Source: Actinomycetes bacterium (lineage in GTDB: Bacteria > Actinomycetota > CALGFH01). From it: a stretch of 22,438 nucleotides of DNA. Position 1 is the stretch's first letter, and each line of letters begins with the position of its first letter. The DNA lies in NCBI GenBank assembly GCA_030146615.1, contig JASLBL010000302.1:1-22438 (forward strand). The letters are read 5' to 3'. Shown here piece by piece: positions 7,931 to 15,005 of this stretch. Position numbers and translations under genes: made by a program. The notes below the pieces were generated by a model, which saw only the letters and a list, made by a program, of their open reading frames with translations, did not search any database and had not been told where the DNA came from.

Positions 7931-8904
7931 GCCGTCACCTCCTGAGGCTGCTGGGCGGCCGGCTGGGTGTCGTGCCCGGTGAGGTGGAGGAACACCTCGT
8001 CCAGGGTCGGGCGGCGCAGGGCGATGTCCTCGACGGCGATGCCGGCCGCGTCCAGCTCGCGGGCGGCGGCGGTGAGGGCGGCGACCCGGTCGGGGACGGG
8101 GGCGCTGGCCCGGCGGGTGTCGGGGTCGACCTCGGGCTCGGCCCCGGACAGGCGGCCGACGATGGCCGCGGTGTCGGCCAGCTGGTCGGCCCGGGAGGCG
8201 ACCACGTCGATCCGGTCGCCGCCGAGCTTGGACTTCAGCTGCTCGGGCGACCCCTCGGCGATTACCCGGCCCTGGTCGATCACGGAGATCCGGTCGGCCA
8301 GCTGGTCGGCCTCGTCCAGGTACTGGGTGGTCAGGAGCACGGTGGTGCCGCCGGCGACCAGCGCCCGGACCGCCTCCCAGACCTCGTTGCGGCCGCGCGG
8401 GTCCAGCCCGGTGGTCGGCTCGTCCAGGAACAGCACCGGCGGGGCCAGGATCAGGCTGGCCGCCAGGTCGAGGCGGCGCCGCATGCCGCCCGAGTACTGC
8501 TTGACCGGCTTGGCGCCCGTCCCGGCGAGCCCGAACCGCTCCAGCAGCTCGTCGGCCCGGCGGCCGGCGGCGACCGCCCCCAGGTGGTGGAGGCGGCCGA
8601 ACAGGACCAGGTTCTGGTGGCCGCTGAGCACCTCGTCGAGGGCGGTGTGCTGACCCAGCAGCCCGATGCGGTAGCGGACGTGGGCGGCCTGGCGGACCAC
8701 GTCGAAGCCGGCCACCAGGGCCCGGCCGCCGTCGGGGCGGAGCAGGGTGGTCAGGATCCGCACGGCCGTGGTCTTACCGGCCCCGTTGGGACCGAGCAGG
8801 CCGCACACCGATCCCTCGGGCACGGCCAGGTCGAAGCCGTCGAGGGCGCTGGCCTTGCTGTACCGCTTGCGCAGCCCCTCGGCCAGGACGGGTAGCGTTG
8901 CCAT
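7927..8904 (-). CDS. Daunorubicin-resistance-type ABC transporter ATP-binding protein (DrrA family)
   Basis: The 325-residue ATPase has Walker A GPNGAGKTT (38-46), Q-loop Gln85, signature YSGGM (137-141), Walker B VLFLDEP (157-163) and LTTQYLDEADQLADRI, the glutamine-variant H-loop characteristic of DrrA proteins. The C-terminal 90 residues end with RRPTLDEVFLHLTG. ATG 8904 is preferred over two upstream GTG codons because AGGTGG lies just before it. Promoter and likely operator lie at 8947-8975. Substrate unknown; repression by the divergent TetR protein is likely. Confidence 0.93.
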   Translation of the reverse strand: MATLPVLAEGLRKRYSKASALDGFDLAVPEGSVCGLLGPNGAGKTTAVRILTTLLRPDGGRALVAGFDVVRQAAHVRYRIGLLGQHTALDEVLSGHQNLVLFGRLHHLGAVAAGRRADELLERFGLAGTGAKPVKQYSGGMRRRLDLAASLILAPPVLFLDEPTTGLDPRGRNEVWEAVRALVAGGTTVLLTTQYLDEADQLADRISVIDQGRVIAEGSPEQLKSKLGGDRIDVVASRADQLADTAAIVGRLSGAEPEVDPDTRRASAPVPDRVAALTAAARELDAAGIAVEDIALRRPTLDEVFLHLTGHDTQPAAQQPQEVTA

Positions 8905-8946
8905 TGGCACCACCTGACTCGATACACTGTACGAAGTTAGGGGCCC

Positions 8947-8975
8947 ACCATACCGTACGCCATACGGAGTTGCAA
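8947..8975 (-). promoter_or_regulatory. drrAB-type promoter with embedded TetR operator
   Basis: On the minus strand: -35 TTGCAA (8975-8970), a 17-base spacer, -10 TATGGT (8952-8947). The spacer is largely filled by a perfect inverted repeat CCGTA-N5-TACGG (8953-8967), well placed for a TetR dimer to block polymerase. A related imperfect site (CGTA-N5-TATCG, minus strand) lies at about 8919-8934, downstream of the start point. The palindrome also lies close to the TetR gene start, so autoregulation is likely. Confidence 0.6.
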
Positions 8976-8977
8976 GG

Positions 8978-9772
8978 GTGACGACTGACTACAGCGGTTC
9001 CGGCGACCCGGCGCGCAGCCTGCCGCTGCTCTGGCGGGACCAGAAGCGCCCGACCAGGGGACCGCGGCCCGGCCTGAGCGTCGGCCAGATCGTGGCCGCC
9101 GCCATCGAGCTGGCCGACGCCGAGGGGCTGGAGGCGCTGTCCATGCGCCGGGTCGCCGAGCGGCTCGGCGTTGGCACGATGTCGCTGTACACCTACGTGC
9201 CCGGCAAGGCCGAGCTGCTCGACGTCATGCTCGACACGGTGCTGGCCGAGGAGGCCAGGCCGGACGAGGCCGCCGGGGGCTGGCGGGCCGGACTGGAGCG
9301 GCGGGCCCGGGAGGACTGGGCGCTGTACCACCGCCACCCGTGGATCCTCCAGATCACCCCGAGCCGGTCCCTGCTCGGGCCCAACGAGACCGACCTGTTC
9401 GAGGCCACCATGCGCGTGGTCGAGGGGATCGGCCTCAGCGGGGCCGAGATGGTCCTGGTGGTCAGTCTGATCGCCGAGTACACCAGGGGCGCGGCCCAGA
9501 CCGCGGTCGGGGCCGCGCAGGCCGAGCGGCGCACCGGCGTCTCCGACGAGGAGTGGTGGAAGGCCAGGGAGCCGCTGTTCGACAAGTACTTCGACCCGGC
9601 CCGCTACCCCACCCTGACCCGGGTGGCCCAGTCGGGGGCGTTCGAGCAGCCGGCCACCGACGACCAGTACACCGTTGCCCTGGCCCGGAAGAGCTTCGAG
9701 TTCGGCCTGCTCCGGGTCCTGGACGGGATCGAGGCGTTCGTGGCCGCCCGCGCCGGGCCCGAGGGCGCCTAG
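8978..9772 (+). CDS. TetR/AcrR family transcriptional regulator
   Basis: The 264-residue protein has an N-terminal helix-turn-helix: LSVGQIVAAAIELADAEG from residue 33, then SMRRVAERLGVGTMSLYTYV (55-74). The C-terminal ligand domain is the larger type common in regulators paired with DrrAB exporters, including a WALYHRHPWILQI segment. It is divergent from the exporter with a 73-base gap holding two operator-like repeats. GTG at 8978 has no good ribosome-binding site, so a nearly leaderless message is possible. Its stop codon shares a CTAG with the stop of the convergent deacetylase gene. Confidence 0.92.
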   Translation: MTTDYSGSGDPARSLPLLWRDQKRPTRGPRPGLSVGQIVAAAIELADAEGLEALSMRRVAERLGVGTMSLYTYVPGKAELLDVMLDTVLAEEARPDEAAGGWRAGLERRAREDWALYHRHPWILQITPSRSLLGPNETDLFEATMRVVEGIGLSGAEMVLVVSLIAEYTRGAAQTAVGAAQAERRTGVSDEEWWKAREPLFDKYFDPARYPTLTRVAQSGAFEQPATDDQYTVALARKSFEFGLLRVLDGIEAFVAARAGPEGA

Positions 9773-10461
9773 CGGCCGCGCGTGTCCAGGGTGTGGAACG
9801 CCTCGGCGTACTGGAGGCCGGCGCCGGCGCCGATGGCCGCGTTCCAGGTGCGGATCCGGCGCTCGAGGTCGGCGCGGTCACTGATCTGGCTGGCGTGGGC
9901 GCGCAGCGAGGCCAGCTTGGCCCCGATGGTGGCGGTCACCTCGACCAGCTCGTCGGGGACGTCGGTGCCGAACAGCAGCACGGTGTGGGGCCGGTGGGCG
10001 GCCAGGCTCTCGGCGGCGAGCTCGGGGACGTACAGCGGGTCGCGGGCCGCGACCACGCCGTCGACGGTGAGCAGGCCGGCGGCCCGGTGGTCGGGGTGGA
10101 GCAGGAAGCGGCGCCACGGGTCGTGGCCGAGGACCACGTCCGGCCGCACGACCCGGACCAGCCGGGCCACGGCCAGGCGCATGGCCATGGTGACCTCCAG
10201 CTCGCCGTCGACCGCCCCCAGGAAGTGGACCGGGACCGCGGCCCCGAGGGCTCGGGCGGCCGCCTCGGCCTCGGCCCGCCGGATCCCGGCCAGCTCGGTG
10301 GGGTCGGCCGCCGGGTCGGCGCTGCCCTTCTCCCCGGCGGTGAAGCAGGCCAGCTCGACGTGCACCCCCCGCCCCGCCCAGGCGGCCAGGGTCCCCCCGG
10401 CCTGGAGCTCGACGTCGTCCGGATGGGCGCCGAAGGCCAGCGCCCGCCGCACGGCCAGCAC
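9769..10461 (-). CDS. PIG-L/LmbE family deacetylase, likely MshB-type
   Basis: The predicted 230-residue zinc hydrolase has the family motif GAHPDDVEL at residues 11-19 (metal ligands His13 and Asp16) and LLHPDHR around 110-116, which supplies the third ligand. Such enzymes deacetylate N-acetylglucosamine derivatives. Its GTG start overlaps the TAG stop of the MshA-type glycosyltransferase by one base, so I infer it acts on the MshA product, GlcNAc-Ins, in mycothiol synthesis. It is shorter than mycobacterial MshB (about 300 residues) and closer in length to bacillithiol-type BshB enzymes, so the substrate is not certain. Confidence 0.85.
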   Translation of the reverse strand: MLAVRRALAFGAHPDDVELQAGGTLAAWAGRGVHVELACFTAGEKGSADPAADPTELAGIRRAEAEAAARALGAAVPVHFLGAVDGELEVTMAMRLAVARLVRVVRPDVVLGHDPWRRFLLHPDHRAAGLLTVDGVVAARDPLYVPELAAESLAAHRPHTVLLFGTDVPDELVEVTATIGAKLASLRAHASQISDRADLERRIRTWNAAIGAGAGLQYAEAFHTLDTRGR

Positions 10462-11717
10462 TAGCCCATCTGCTCCAGCACCGGCTCGCGTACCAGGTCG
10501 CCGTAGATCTCGATCAGCCGGGCGGCGGCCCGGTCCCAGCCGTGGGCTCCGGCGAAGCGGGCGGCGGCCGCGCCCATGGCGGCCAGGCGGCGGGGGCTGG
10601 ACAGGAGCTGGGCGACGGTCTCGGCCCAGCAGTCCGGCTGGTGGTTGCCCAGCAGGACACCGGTGGTGCCGTCGCCGACGGCGTGGAGCAGGCCGCCGAC
10701 CCCGGCCGCGACCACCGGGGTGCCGCAGGCCTGGGCCTCGAGGGCGACCAGCCCGAACGACTCCGACCAGGACGGCATCAGCACCAGGTCGGCCGCCCGG
10801 TAGATGGTGGCCAGGCGGTCGTGCGGCCGAGGGTCGAGGAAGCGGACCCGGTCGGCGACGCCGTTGGCCGCGGCCAGCCGGGCCAACCGGGCCGGCTCGC
10901 CGTCGCCGTTGCCCGACGCTCCGCCGACCACCAGCAGCTCGACGTCCAGGTCGGGCCGACGCCGGCACAGATCGGCTAGGGTCAGCACGGCCACGTCGGG
11001 CGCCTTGAGCGGCTGGAGGCGGCCCACGAAGGCCAGCACCTGGCGGTGGGCGACCCCGAGGGCGGCCCGGGCCGCGGCCGTGTCGCCCGGGTGGAAGCGG
11101 CCGCGGTCGACCCCGTGGGGCACGATCTGGACCTTGGCCGGGGACGCTCCGTACAGCTCGACCAGCTGGCGGGCCTCGGCCGGGGTCGGGGCGATCAGGC
11201 AGTCGGCGGCGGCCACGACCCGCTCCTCGCCGGCCAGCCGGGTCGGCGGCTCGGGCAGGTCGCCGTCGGCCAGGCTGCGGTTCTTGATCCGGCCAAGGGT
11301 GTGGAAGGAGTGGGCCACCGGGCTGTCCCAGCGCTCCCGGGCCAGCCTCGCCACCCAGCCGGACACCCAGTAGTGGCTGTGGAGCACGTCGTAGGGGCCG
11401 TGGCGCTCGCCGGCCCGCAGCAGCGAGCACAGGAACGCGCACAGGTAGCGGGGCAGGTGCTGCTTGGGGATGGGCTCCAGCGGCCCGGCCGGCAGGTGCA
11501 GCACCCGGACTCCGGGCTCGACCTCGACCACCGGCGGGTCGTCGGGGGAGGTGGCCCTGGTGTAGAGGTCGGACTCGATGCCGGCCCTGGCCAGCTCGCC
11601 GGCCAGAGCGCGGACGGTGACGTTCATGCCGCCGGAGTCGCCCACCCCCGGCGGGGCCAGCGGCGATGAGTGCACGGAGAGGACCCCGACCCGGCGGACC
11701 GGCTGCTCGACGAACAT
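10461..11717 (-). CDS. mshA: D-inositol-3-phosphate glycosyltransferase (mycothiol synthesis)
   Basis: A GT-B glycosyltransferase of the MshA type, which joins UDP-GlcNAc to 1D-myo-inositol-3-phosphate as the first step of mycothiol formation. Near-diagnostic blocks are RVGVLSVHSSPLAPPG with GDSGGMNV (about 10-33), LYTRATS, VLHSHYWVSG, KNRSLADGD, VPHGVD, FVGRLQPLKAPD and the nucleotide-sugar site SWSESFGLVALEAQACGTPVV. About 418 residues, as expected. Start choice: ATG 11717 lacks a spaced ribosome-binding site; TTG 11723 has GGGGAG five bases upstream and is nearly as likely. It is followed by the deacetylase with a one-base overlap. A 13-base-pair hairpin lies upstream. Confidence 0.93.
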   Translation of the reverse strand: MFVEQPVRRVGVLSVHSSPLAPPGVGDSGGMNVTVRALAGELARAGIESDLYTRATSPDDPPVVEVEPGVRVLHLPAGPLEPIPKQHLPRYLCAFLCSLLRAGERHGPYDVLHSHYWVSGWVARLARERWDSPVAHSFHTLGRIKNRSLADGDLPEPPTRLAGEERVVAAADCLIAPTPAEARQLVELYGASPAKVQIVPHGVDRGRFHPGDTAAARAALGVAHRQVLAFVGRLQPLKAPDVAVLTLADLCRRRPDLDVELLVVGGASGNGDGEPARLARLAAANGVADRVRFLDPRPHDRLATIYRAADLVLMPSWSESFGLVALEAQACGTPVVAAGVGGLLHAVGDGTTGVLLGNHQPDCWAETVAQLLSSPRRLAAMGAAAARFAGAHGWDRAAARLIEIYGDLVREPVLEQMG

Positions 11718-11765
11718 CTCCAACCGGGCTCCCCGATCGCGTCCCGCTCCGCGACCGTGACGCGA

Positions 11766-11795
11766 AGCACCCGCGGGTGTGTACCCGCGGGTGCT
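11766..11795. terminator. 13-base-pair GC hairpin between the HBHA-like gene and mshA
   Basis: The 13-base arms (11766-11778 and 11783-11795) are perfectly complementary with a GTGT loop. Each arm contains the 8-base palindrome CCCGCGGG. No T tract follows on either strand. It could be a GC-only terminator for the upstream operon, or a double palindromic protein-binding site in front of mshA. Confidence 0.5.
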
Positions 11796-11857
11796 CACAT
11801 GCTACCGGCGTTGGTGGGCCGGGGGTCCGGGGACCACCGGTGCGGCCCCCGGGTGCA

Positions 11858-12247
11858 TTACTTCTCGCCCACCTTGGTGGCCGCGGCCTTGGCCGCCTTG
11901 GTGTCGGAGGCGGCGGCCTTGCGGACGCTGGTCCCGGCCGACTTCACCGACGTCCGGGTGGTGGCGGTGCTGCGGCGGACCCGGGTGTTGGCCGCCTTGG
12001 TGCGGGAGACGGCGGTGCGGGTCGCCTCGGTCGCCTGGCGGGTCGGCCGCGACCGGCGCACCCCGGTGACCAGGCTCTCGCCCCGGCGCACCAGCTGGCC
12101 GTAGGTCTTGACGGCCTCGCCGGGGATGCGCTCGCGCAGCCTGGCGGCGTCGGTCGGCAGGTGCCGGATGGTGGAGACGGCCAGGTCGGCCACGCCGGCG
12201 ACGGCGTACAGGGCCTGCCTGGCGTCCTTGGTGGTTGGCGTCGGCAT
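11858..12247 (-). CDS. HBHA-like protein with basic low-complexity tail
   Basis: The predicted 129-residue protein opens with ALYAVAGVADLAVSTIRHLP and EAVKTYGQLVRRGESLV, resembling the N-terminal and coiled-coil part of mycobacterial heparin-binding hemagglutinin. It ends in an Arg/Lys/Thr/Ala-rich tail (about residues 62-129) with KAA-type repeats. HBHA in mycobacteria is a surface adhesin of about 199 residues with a Lys-Ala-Pro tail; this one is shorter and its tail is Thr/Arg-rich. ATG 12247 directly follows the XRE stop, with AAGGAG nine bases upstream. The XRE-HBHA pair mirrors Rv0474-Rv0475. Function here is unproven; nucleic-acid or cell-surface polyanion binding would fit the charge. 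Confidence 0.65.
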   Translation of the reverse strand: MPTPTTKDARQALYAVAGVADLAVSTIRHLPTDAARLRERIPGEAVKTYGQLVRRGESLVTGVRRSRPTRQATEATRTAVSRTKAANTRVRRSTATTRTSVKSAGTSVRKAAASDTKAAKAAATKVGEK

Positions 12248-12637
12248 CTAGGGATGCTCCTTCCTGTCAGCTGCCTCGGCAGGGGACGCCGCGGCGCCCT
12301 CGGCCCGGAACGAGCGGTAGACGTCGATCAGGACCTGCTTCTGCCGCTCGGTCAGGTGGGGGTCCTGGAGGATCCCGACCTCCAGGTCGGTGGGCTCACC
12401 CTCCTCGTCGAGGATCCCGGCCCGCACGTACAGCGTCTCGGCGCTGATCCGCAGCGCCTTGGCGATGTCCTTGAGGATCCGCGCCGACGGCTGCCGCAGC
12501 CCCCGCTCGATCTGCGAGAGGTAGGGGTTCGAGACCCCGGCCTGACTCGCCAGCTTCCGCAGCGACAGCTCCGCCTGGCGCCGCTGCTCGCGAATGTAGC
12601 GACCGACGTCACCCAGCTGGTCCATCCCCGCCGGCAC
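12248..12637 (-). CDS. XRE-family helix-turn-helix regulator
   Basis: The predicted 129-residue protein has a Cro/CI-type helix-turn-helix at about residues 10-70 (VGRYIREQRRQAELSLRKLA, then GVSNPYLSQIERGLRQPSA). The C-terminal part (LTERQKQVLIDVYRSFR) is acidic and then basic. The arrangement upstream of an HBHA-like gene matches Rv0474 in M. tuberculosis, so I infer regulation of that gene and probably autoregulation. GTG 12637 is chosen because a G-rich Shine-Dalgarno tract precedes it; ATG 12625 is an alternative. A strong promoter lies at 12665-12693. Confidence 0.88.
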   Translation of the reverse strand: MPAGMDQLGDVGRYIREQRRQAELSLRKLASQAGVSNPYLSQIERGLRQPSARILKDIAKALRISAETLYVRAGILDEEGEPTDLEVGILQDPHLTERQKQVLIDVYRSFRAEGAAASPAEAADRKEHP

Positions 12638-12664
12638 GACCGTCCCCCCTCCCTGACGCTAGCC

Positions 12665-12693
12665 AGGGTAGGCCGGCTGTATAACTTTTGCAA
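12665..12693 (-). promoter_or_regulatory. Promoter of the XRE-HBHA operon
   Basis: Minus strand: -35 TTGCAA (12693-12688), spacer of exactly 17 bases, -10 TACCCT (12670-12665). The expected start is about 12658, leaving a leader of about 20 bases with a G-rich ribosome-binding site before GTG 12637. Confidence 0.6.
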
Positions 12694-12704
12694 GCACCCG
12701 CAAG

Positions 12705-12727
12705 CCCCGGGCGGCGTCAGCCCGGGG
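12705..12727. terminator. GC hairpin over the asparaginase stop codon
   Basis: CCCCGGGC (12705-12712), loop GGCGTCA, GCCCGGGG (12720-12727). The asparaginase stop codon lies in the loop. There is no T run, so this is a terminator candidate only. Confidence 0.4.
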
Positions 12728-13697
12728 TCGAGAACTCGAGCTTGGCCGGGTGGACGGTGCCGACGGGGTGGCCGCCGCCGTGGATGGGGACGGTGGCGGA
12801 GGCGATGACGGCGTCCCATTCGGCGTCGCTGAGCCAGTCGAGGGCGCGGAGGGCGGCCAGGAGGGCGGCGCCGCGGGCCCGGGGGGCGCCGTCGAGGACC
12901 TTGAGGGCGAGGCCGGCGGCGGTGGAGAGGTCGACCGCGCCGTAGGTGGCTTCGGCGCCGACCTTGGCCAGGACCCGGCCGTTGGTGGCCTCGAGCAGGA
13001 GGGTGTCGAGCTGGCCGGTGCCGGAGATCATGAACGGGTGGCGGCGGACGGCCTCGACCACGGCCGCCGGGCCCTCCTCATGGGTCGCAGATCGGGCCCC
13101 GAGGCGGGCGTAGGCGGTGGCCAGGCCCTGGAGGCGGATGGCGTGGACGGGGACGCCGCAGCCGTCGACGCCGACGTGCTCGATCGGGGAGCCGGTGTAC
13201 TCGGCCAGGGTGTCGCCGACCACCGCCTGGAGGGGGTGGTCGGGCTCGGTGTAGCGCTCGGGGGCCCAGCCCCGGACCACCGAGCCGACCAGCATGTAGG
13301 CGTGCTTGCCGGAGCAGTTGTGGTAGACGGCGGCCGGCCCGTCGGCCCGTTCGCGGGCCCTGCGGTCGGTGGGCAGGACCGGCGGGCAGCGCAGGGACGT
13401 CTCGTCCAGGCCGGCCGCCTCCAGGACCTTGCGGACCGAGGCCACGTGGTCGGGCTCGCCGTTGTGGGAGCCGCAGGCCCCGGCCAGGGCGACCTGGCCG
13501 AGGCCGAGGGCGTCCTCGACCCCGAGGCCGCGCACGGCCAGGGCCTGGAACGGCTTGGCGCTGGAGCGGAGGTAGACGACCAGGCCGGGGTCGCCGACGC
13601 TGGCCAGCAGCCGCCCGTCGGCGTCGGCCACCGCGACCACGCCCAGGTGCCGGCTCTCGACGAACCCGGACCGCTCGACCTCGGCCAGGACCTGCAT
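12717..13697 (-). CDS. Asparaginase (asparaginase II family, PF06089 type)
   Basis: The predicted 326-residue protein has the blocks of the bacterial asparaginase II family, unrelated to E. coli AnsA/AnsB: YLRSSAKPFQA (about 42-52), ACGSHNGE (74-81), YHNCSGKHA (125-133) and GVDGCGVPV. Members hydrolyse L-asparagine to aspartate and ammonia; some act as thermolabile or anti-tumour-type asparaginases. ATG 13697 has GGAGG about seven bases upstream, and the protein length fits the family. It is downstream of the c-di-GMP operon on the same strand, with a 116-base gap. A link to the nearby GlnR nitrogen regulator is attractive but not shown. Confidence 0.9.
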   Translation of the reverse strand: MQVLAEVERSGFVESRHLGVVAVADADGRLLASVGDPGLVVYLRSSAKPFQALAVRGLGVEDALGLGQVALAGACGSHNGEPDHVASVRKVLEAAGLDETSLRCPPVLPTDRRARERADGPAAVYHNCSGKHAYMLVGSVVRGWAPERYTEPDHPLQAVVGDTLAEYTGSPIEHVGVDGCGVPVHAIRLQGLATAYARLGARSATHEEGPAAVVEAVRRHPFMISGTGQLDTLLLEATNGRVLAKVGAEATYGAVDLSTAAGLALKVLDGAPRARGAALLAALRALDWLSDAEWDAVIASATVPIHGGGHPVGTVHPAKLEFSTPG

Positions 13698-13788
13698 GGC
13701 CGCCTCCTGGGGCTCCGACACTGGAGAAAGGAGGCTATCAGGGGCGTCTCTGGCCGGGCGCCCTTCAGTGACCCGCGTCCAGGCTTGG

Positions 13789-13802
13789 CCCCCCGGTGGG
13801 GG
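13789..13802. terminator. GC hairpin after the HD-GYP gene
   Basis: CCCCC (13789-13793), loop CGGT, GGGGG (13798-13802), just past the HD-GYP stop at 13814 on the minus strand. It is short, with no T tract; it may separate the signalling operon from asparaginase. Confidence 0.35.
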
Positions 13803-13813
13803 AGCGTAGCGGA

Positions 13814-14572
13814 CTAGGGAATGGCGCGCGCCAGGCTGTCCACAGCCCCATCGTGCAGGGAGGCGTGCAGGTCGGGGAGGCCGGGGACGATGGTGGTGAA
13901 GGCGTCGACCACCTTGGGGTCGAACTGGGACCCGGCCCCGTCGGCGATCTCCTGGCAGGCCTGGTCGAAGGGGATGGCCTTGCGGTAAGGGCGGTCGGAG
14001 GTCATGGCGTCGAAGGCGTCGGCCACCGAGAACACCCGCGCCCCGGCCGGGATGGCGTCGCCGGCCAGCCCGGCCGGGTAGCCCTTGCCGTCCCAGCGCT
14101 CGTGGTGGCAGCGGATCACCTCGACGGCGCTGCCGAGCGACTTGATGCCGGCCACCATCTGGACCCCGAGCAGCGGGTGGGCCCGCATCACCTCCCACTC
14201 CTCGGCGTCCAGCGGCCCCGGCTTGTTGAGCACCGCCTCGGGGATGCCGACCTTGCCCACGTCGTGGAGCAGGAACCCGTAGCGCAGCTGCTCGTCGGCG
14301 GCCAGCTCGGGGTCGACGGCCTCGGCCAGGGCGACCGCGTAGTCGTGTGTCCGCTGGAGATGGGCCCTGGTGCTCGGGTCCTTGGCCTCGACCACGAAGG
14401 CGAGGGTCTTGATCATGTCCACATAGGACGCGCGCAGGCGGTCAAGGGCCCGCTCCAGCTCGGCCGCCCGGGCCCGCTCGGCCTGGTAGAGGTGGTTGAT
14501 CTCGCGGGCGAAGACCACCAGCTGGCGCTCGGCGAGCTCCAGCTGCTCCTGGTGGCTTCCTCCCGGGTCCAC
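13814..14572 (-). CDS. HD-GYP domain protein, probable cyclic-di-GMP phosphodiesterase
   Basis: The 252-residue protein starts with a predicted coiled coil (about 6-50), then an HD-GYP domain: VVEAKDPSTRAHLQRTHDYA, the HD pair in LLHDVGKVGIP (93-97), NKPGPLDAEEWEVMRAHP, HHERWDGKGYP (146-156, the HD-GYP hallmark) and FSVADAFDAMTSDRPYR. Metal ligands expected for c-di-GMP hydrolysis appear to be present. It has no receiver of its own; the gene before it encodes a stand-alone receiver ending two bases upstream of the GTG start. I infer the two work as a split version of the common receiver-HD-GYP protein, lowering c-di-GMP near RsiG. Confidence 0.9.
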   Translation of the reverse strand: MDPGGSHQEQLELAERQLVVFAREINHLYQAERARAAELERALDRLRASYVDMIKTLAFVVEAKDPSTRAHLQRTHDYAVALAEAVDPELAADEQLRYGFLLHDVGKVGIPEAVLNKPGPLDAEEWEVMRAHPLLGVQMVAGIKSLGSAVEVIRCHHERWDGKGYPAGLAGDAIPAGARVFSVADAFDAMTSDRPYRKAIPFDQACQEIADGAGSQFDPKVVDAFTTIVPGLPDLHASLHDGAVDSLARAIP

Positions 14573-14574
14573 GC

Positions 14575-14946
14575 TCAGCCGTCCGTGAGCCGCTTGACGG
14601 CGTCGAGCAGGGCCAGGGACGAGAACGGCTTGACCAGGTAGGCGTCGGCCCCGGCGTCGCGGGCGGCCGCCCGGTCGTCGGGCTGGTCGCGGCCGGTCAG
14701 GACCAGCACCCGGGTCCCGGCCAGGTCGGGGTCGGAGCGCAGGGCCTGGCACGCGCGCAGCCCGTCCAGGCGGGGCATGGTCAGGTCGAGGATGACCAGG
14801 TCGGGCCGCTCGACCCTGACCACCTCGAGGGCGGCCTGGCCGTCGGCCGCCTCGAGCAGGCCGTACTCGTCCAGGTCGAGCAGCGCGGAGACGACCCGCC
14901 GAATGGCTGGGTCGTCGTCGACGATGAGCACCCGGTTCAGCTCCAT
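14575..14946 (-). CDS. Single-domain response regulator (receiver only)
   Basis: The 123-residue receiver domain has the acidic pocket VLIVDDDP (Asp10-12), phospho-acceptor Asp54 in VILDLTMP, switch Thr84 in LVLTG and Lys106 in YLVKP, so it should be phosphorylatable. There is no output domain. ATG 14946 gives the usual receiver N-terminus. A longer in-frame start, GTG 15009, overlaps the RsiG stop (GTGA) and would add 21 unstructured residues; coupling makes it possible. It lies between the RsiG and HD-GYP genes. Partner kinase not in the window. Confidence 0.88.
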   Translation of the reverse strand: MELNRVLIVDDDPAIRRVVSALLDLDEYGLLEAADGQAALEVVRVERPDLVILDLTMPRLDGLRACQALRSDPDLAGTRVLVLTGRDQPDDRAAARDAGADAYLVKPFSSLALLDAVKRLTDG

Positions 14947-15005
14947 CGGGATACCCATCGGACCGGGCTCGACCGGACTTGAGCCCTTCGAGGAGATCGA
15001 GGAGA

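Noticed and set aside
11666..12808. Long plus-strand open frame opposite mshA start, HBHA-like and XRE genes
   Set aside because: No motif; it spans three well-supported minus-strand genes and a promoter.
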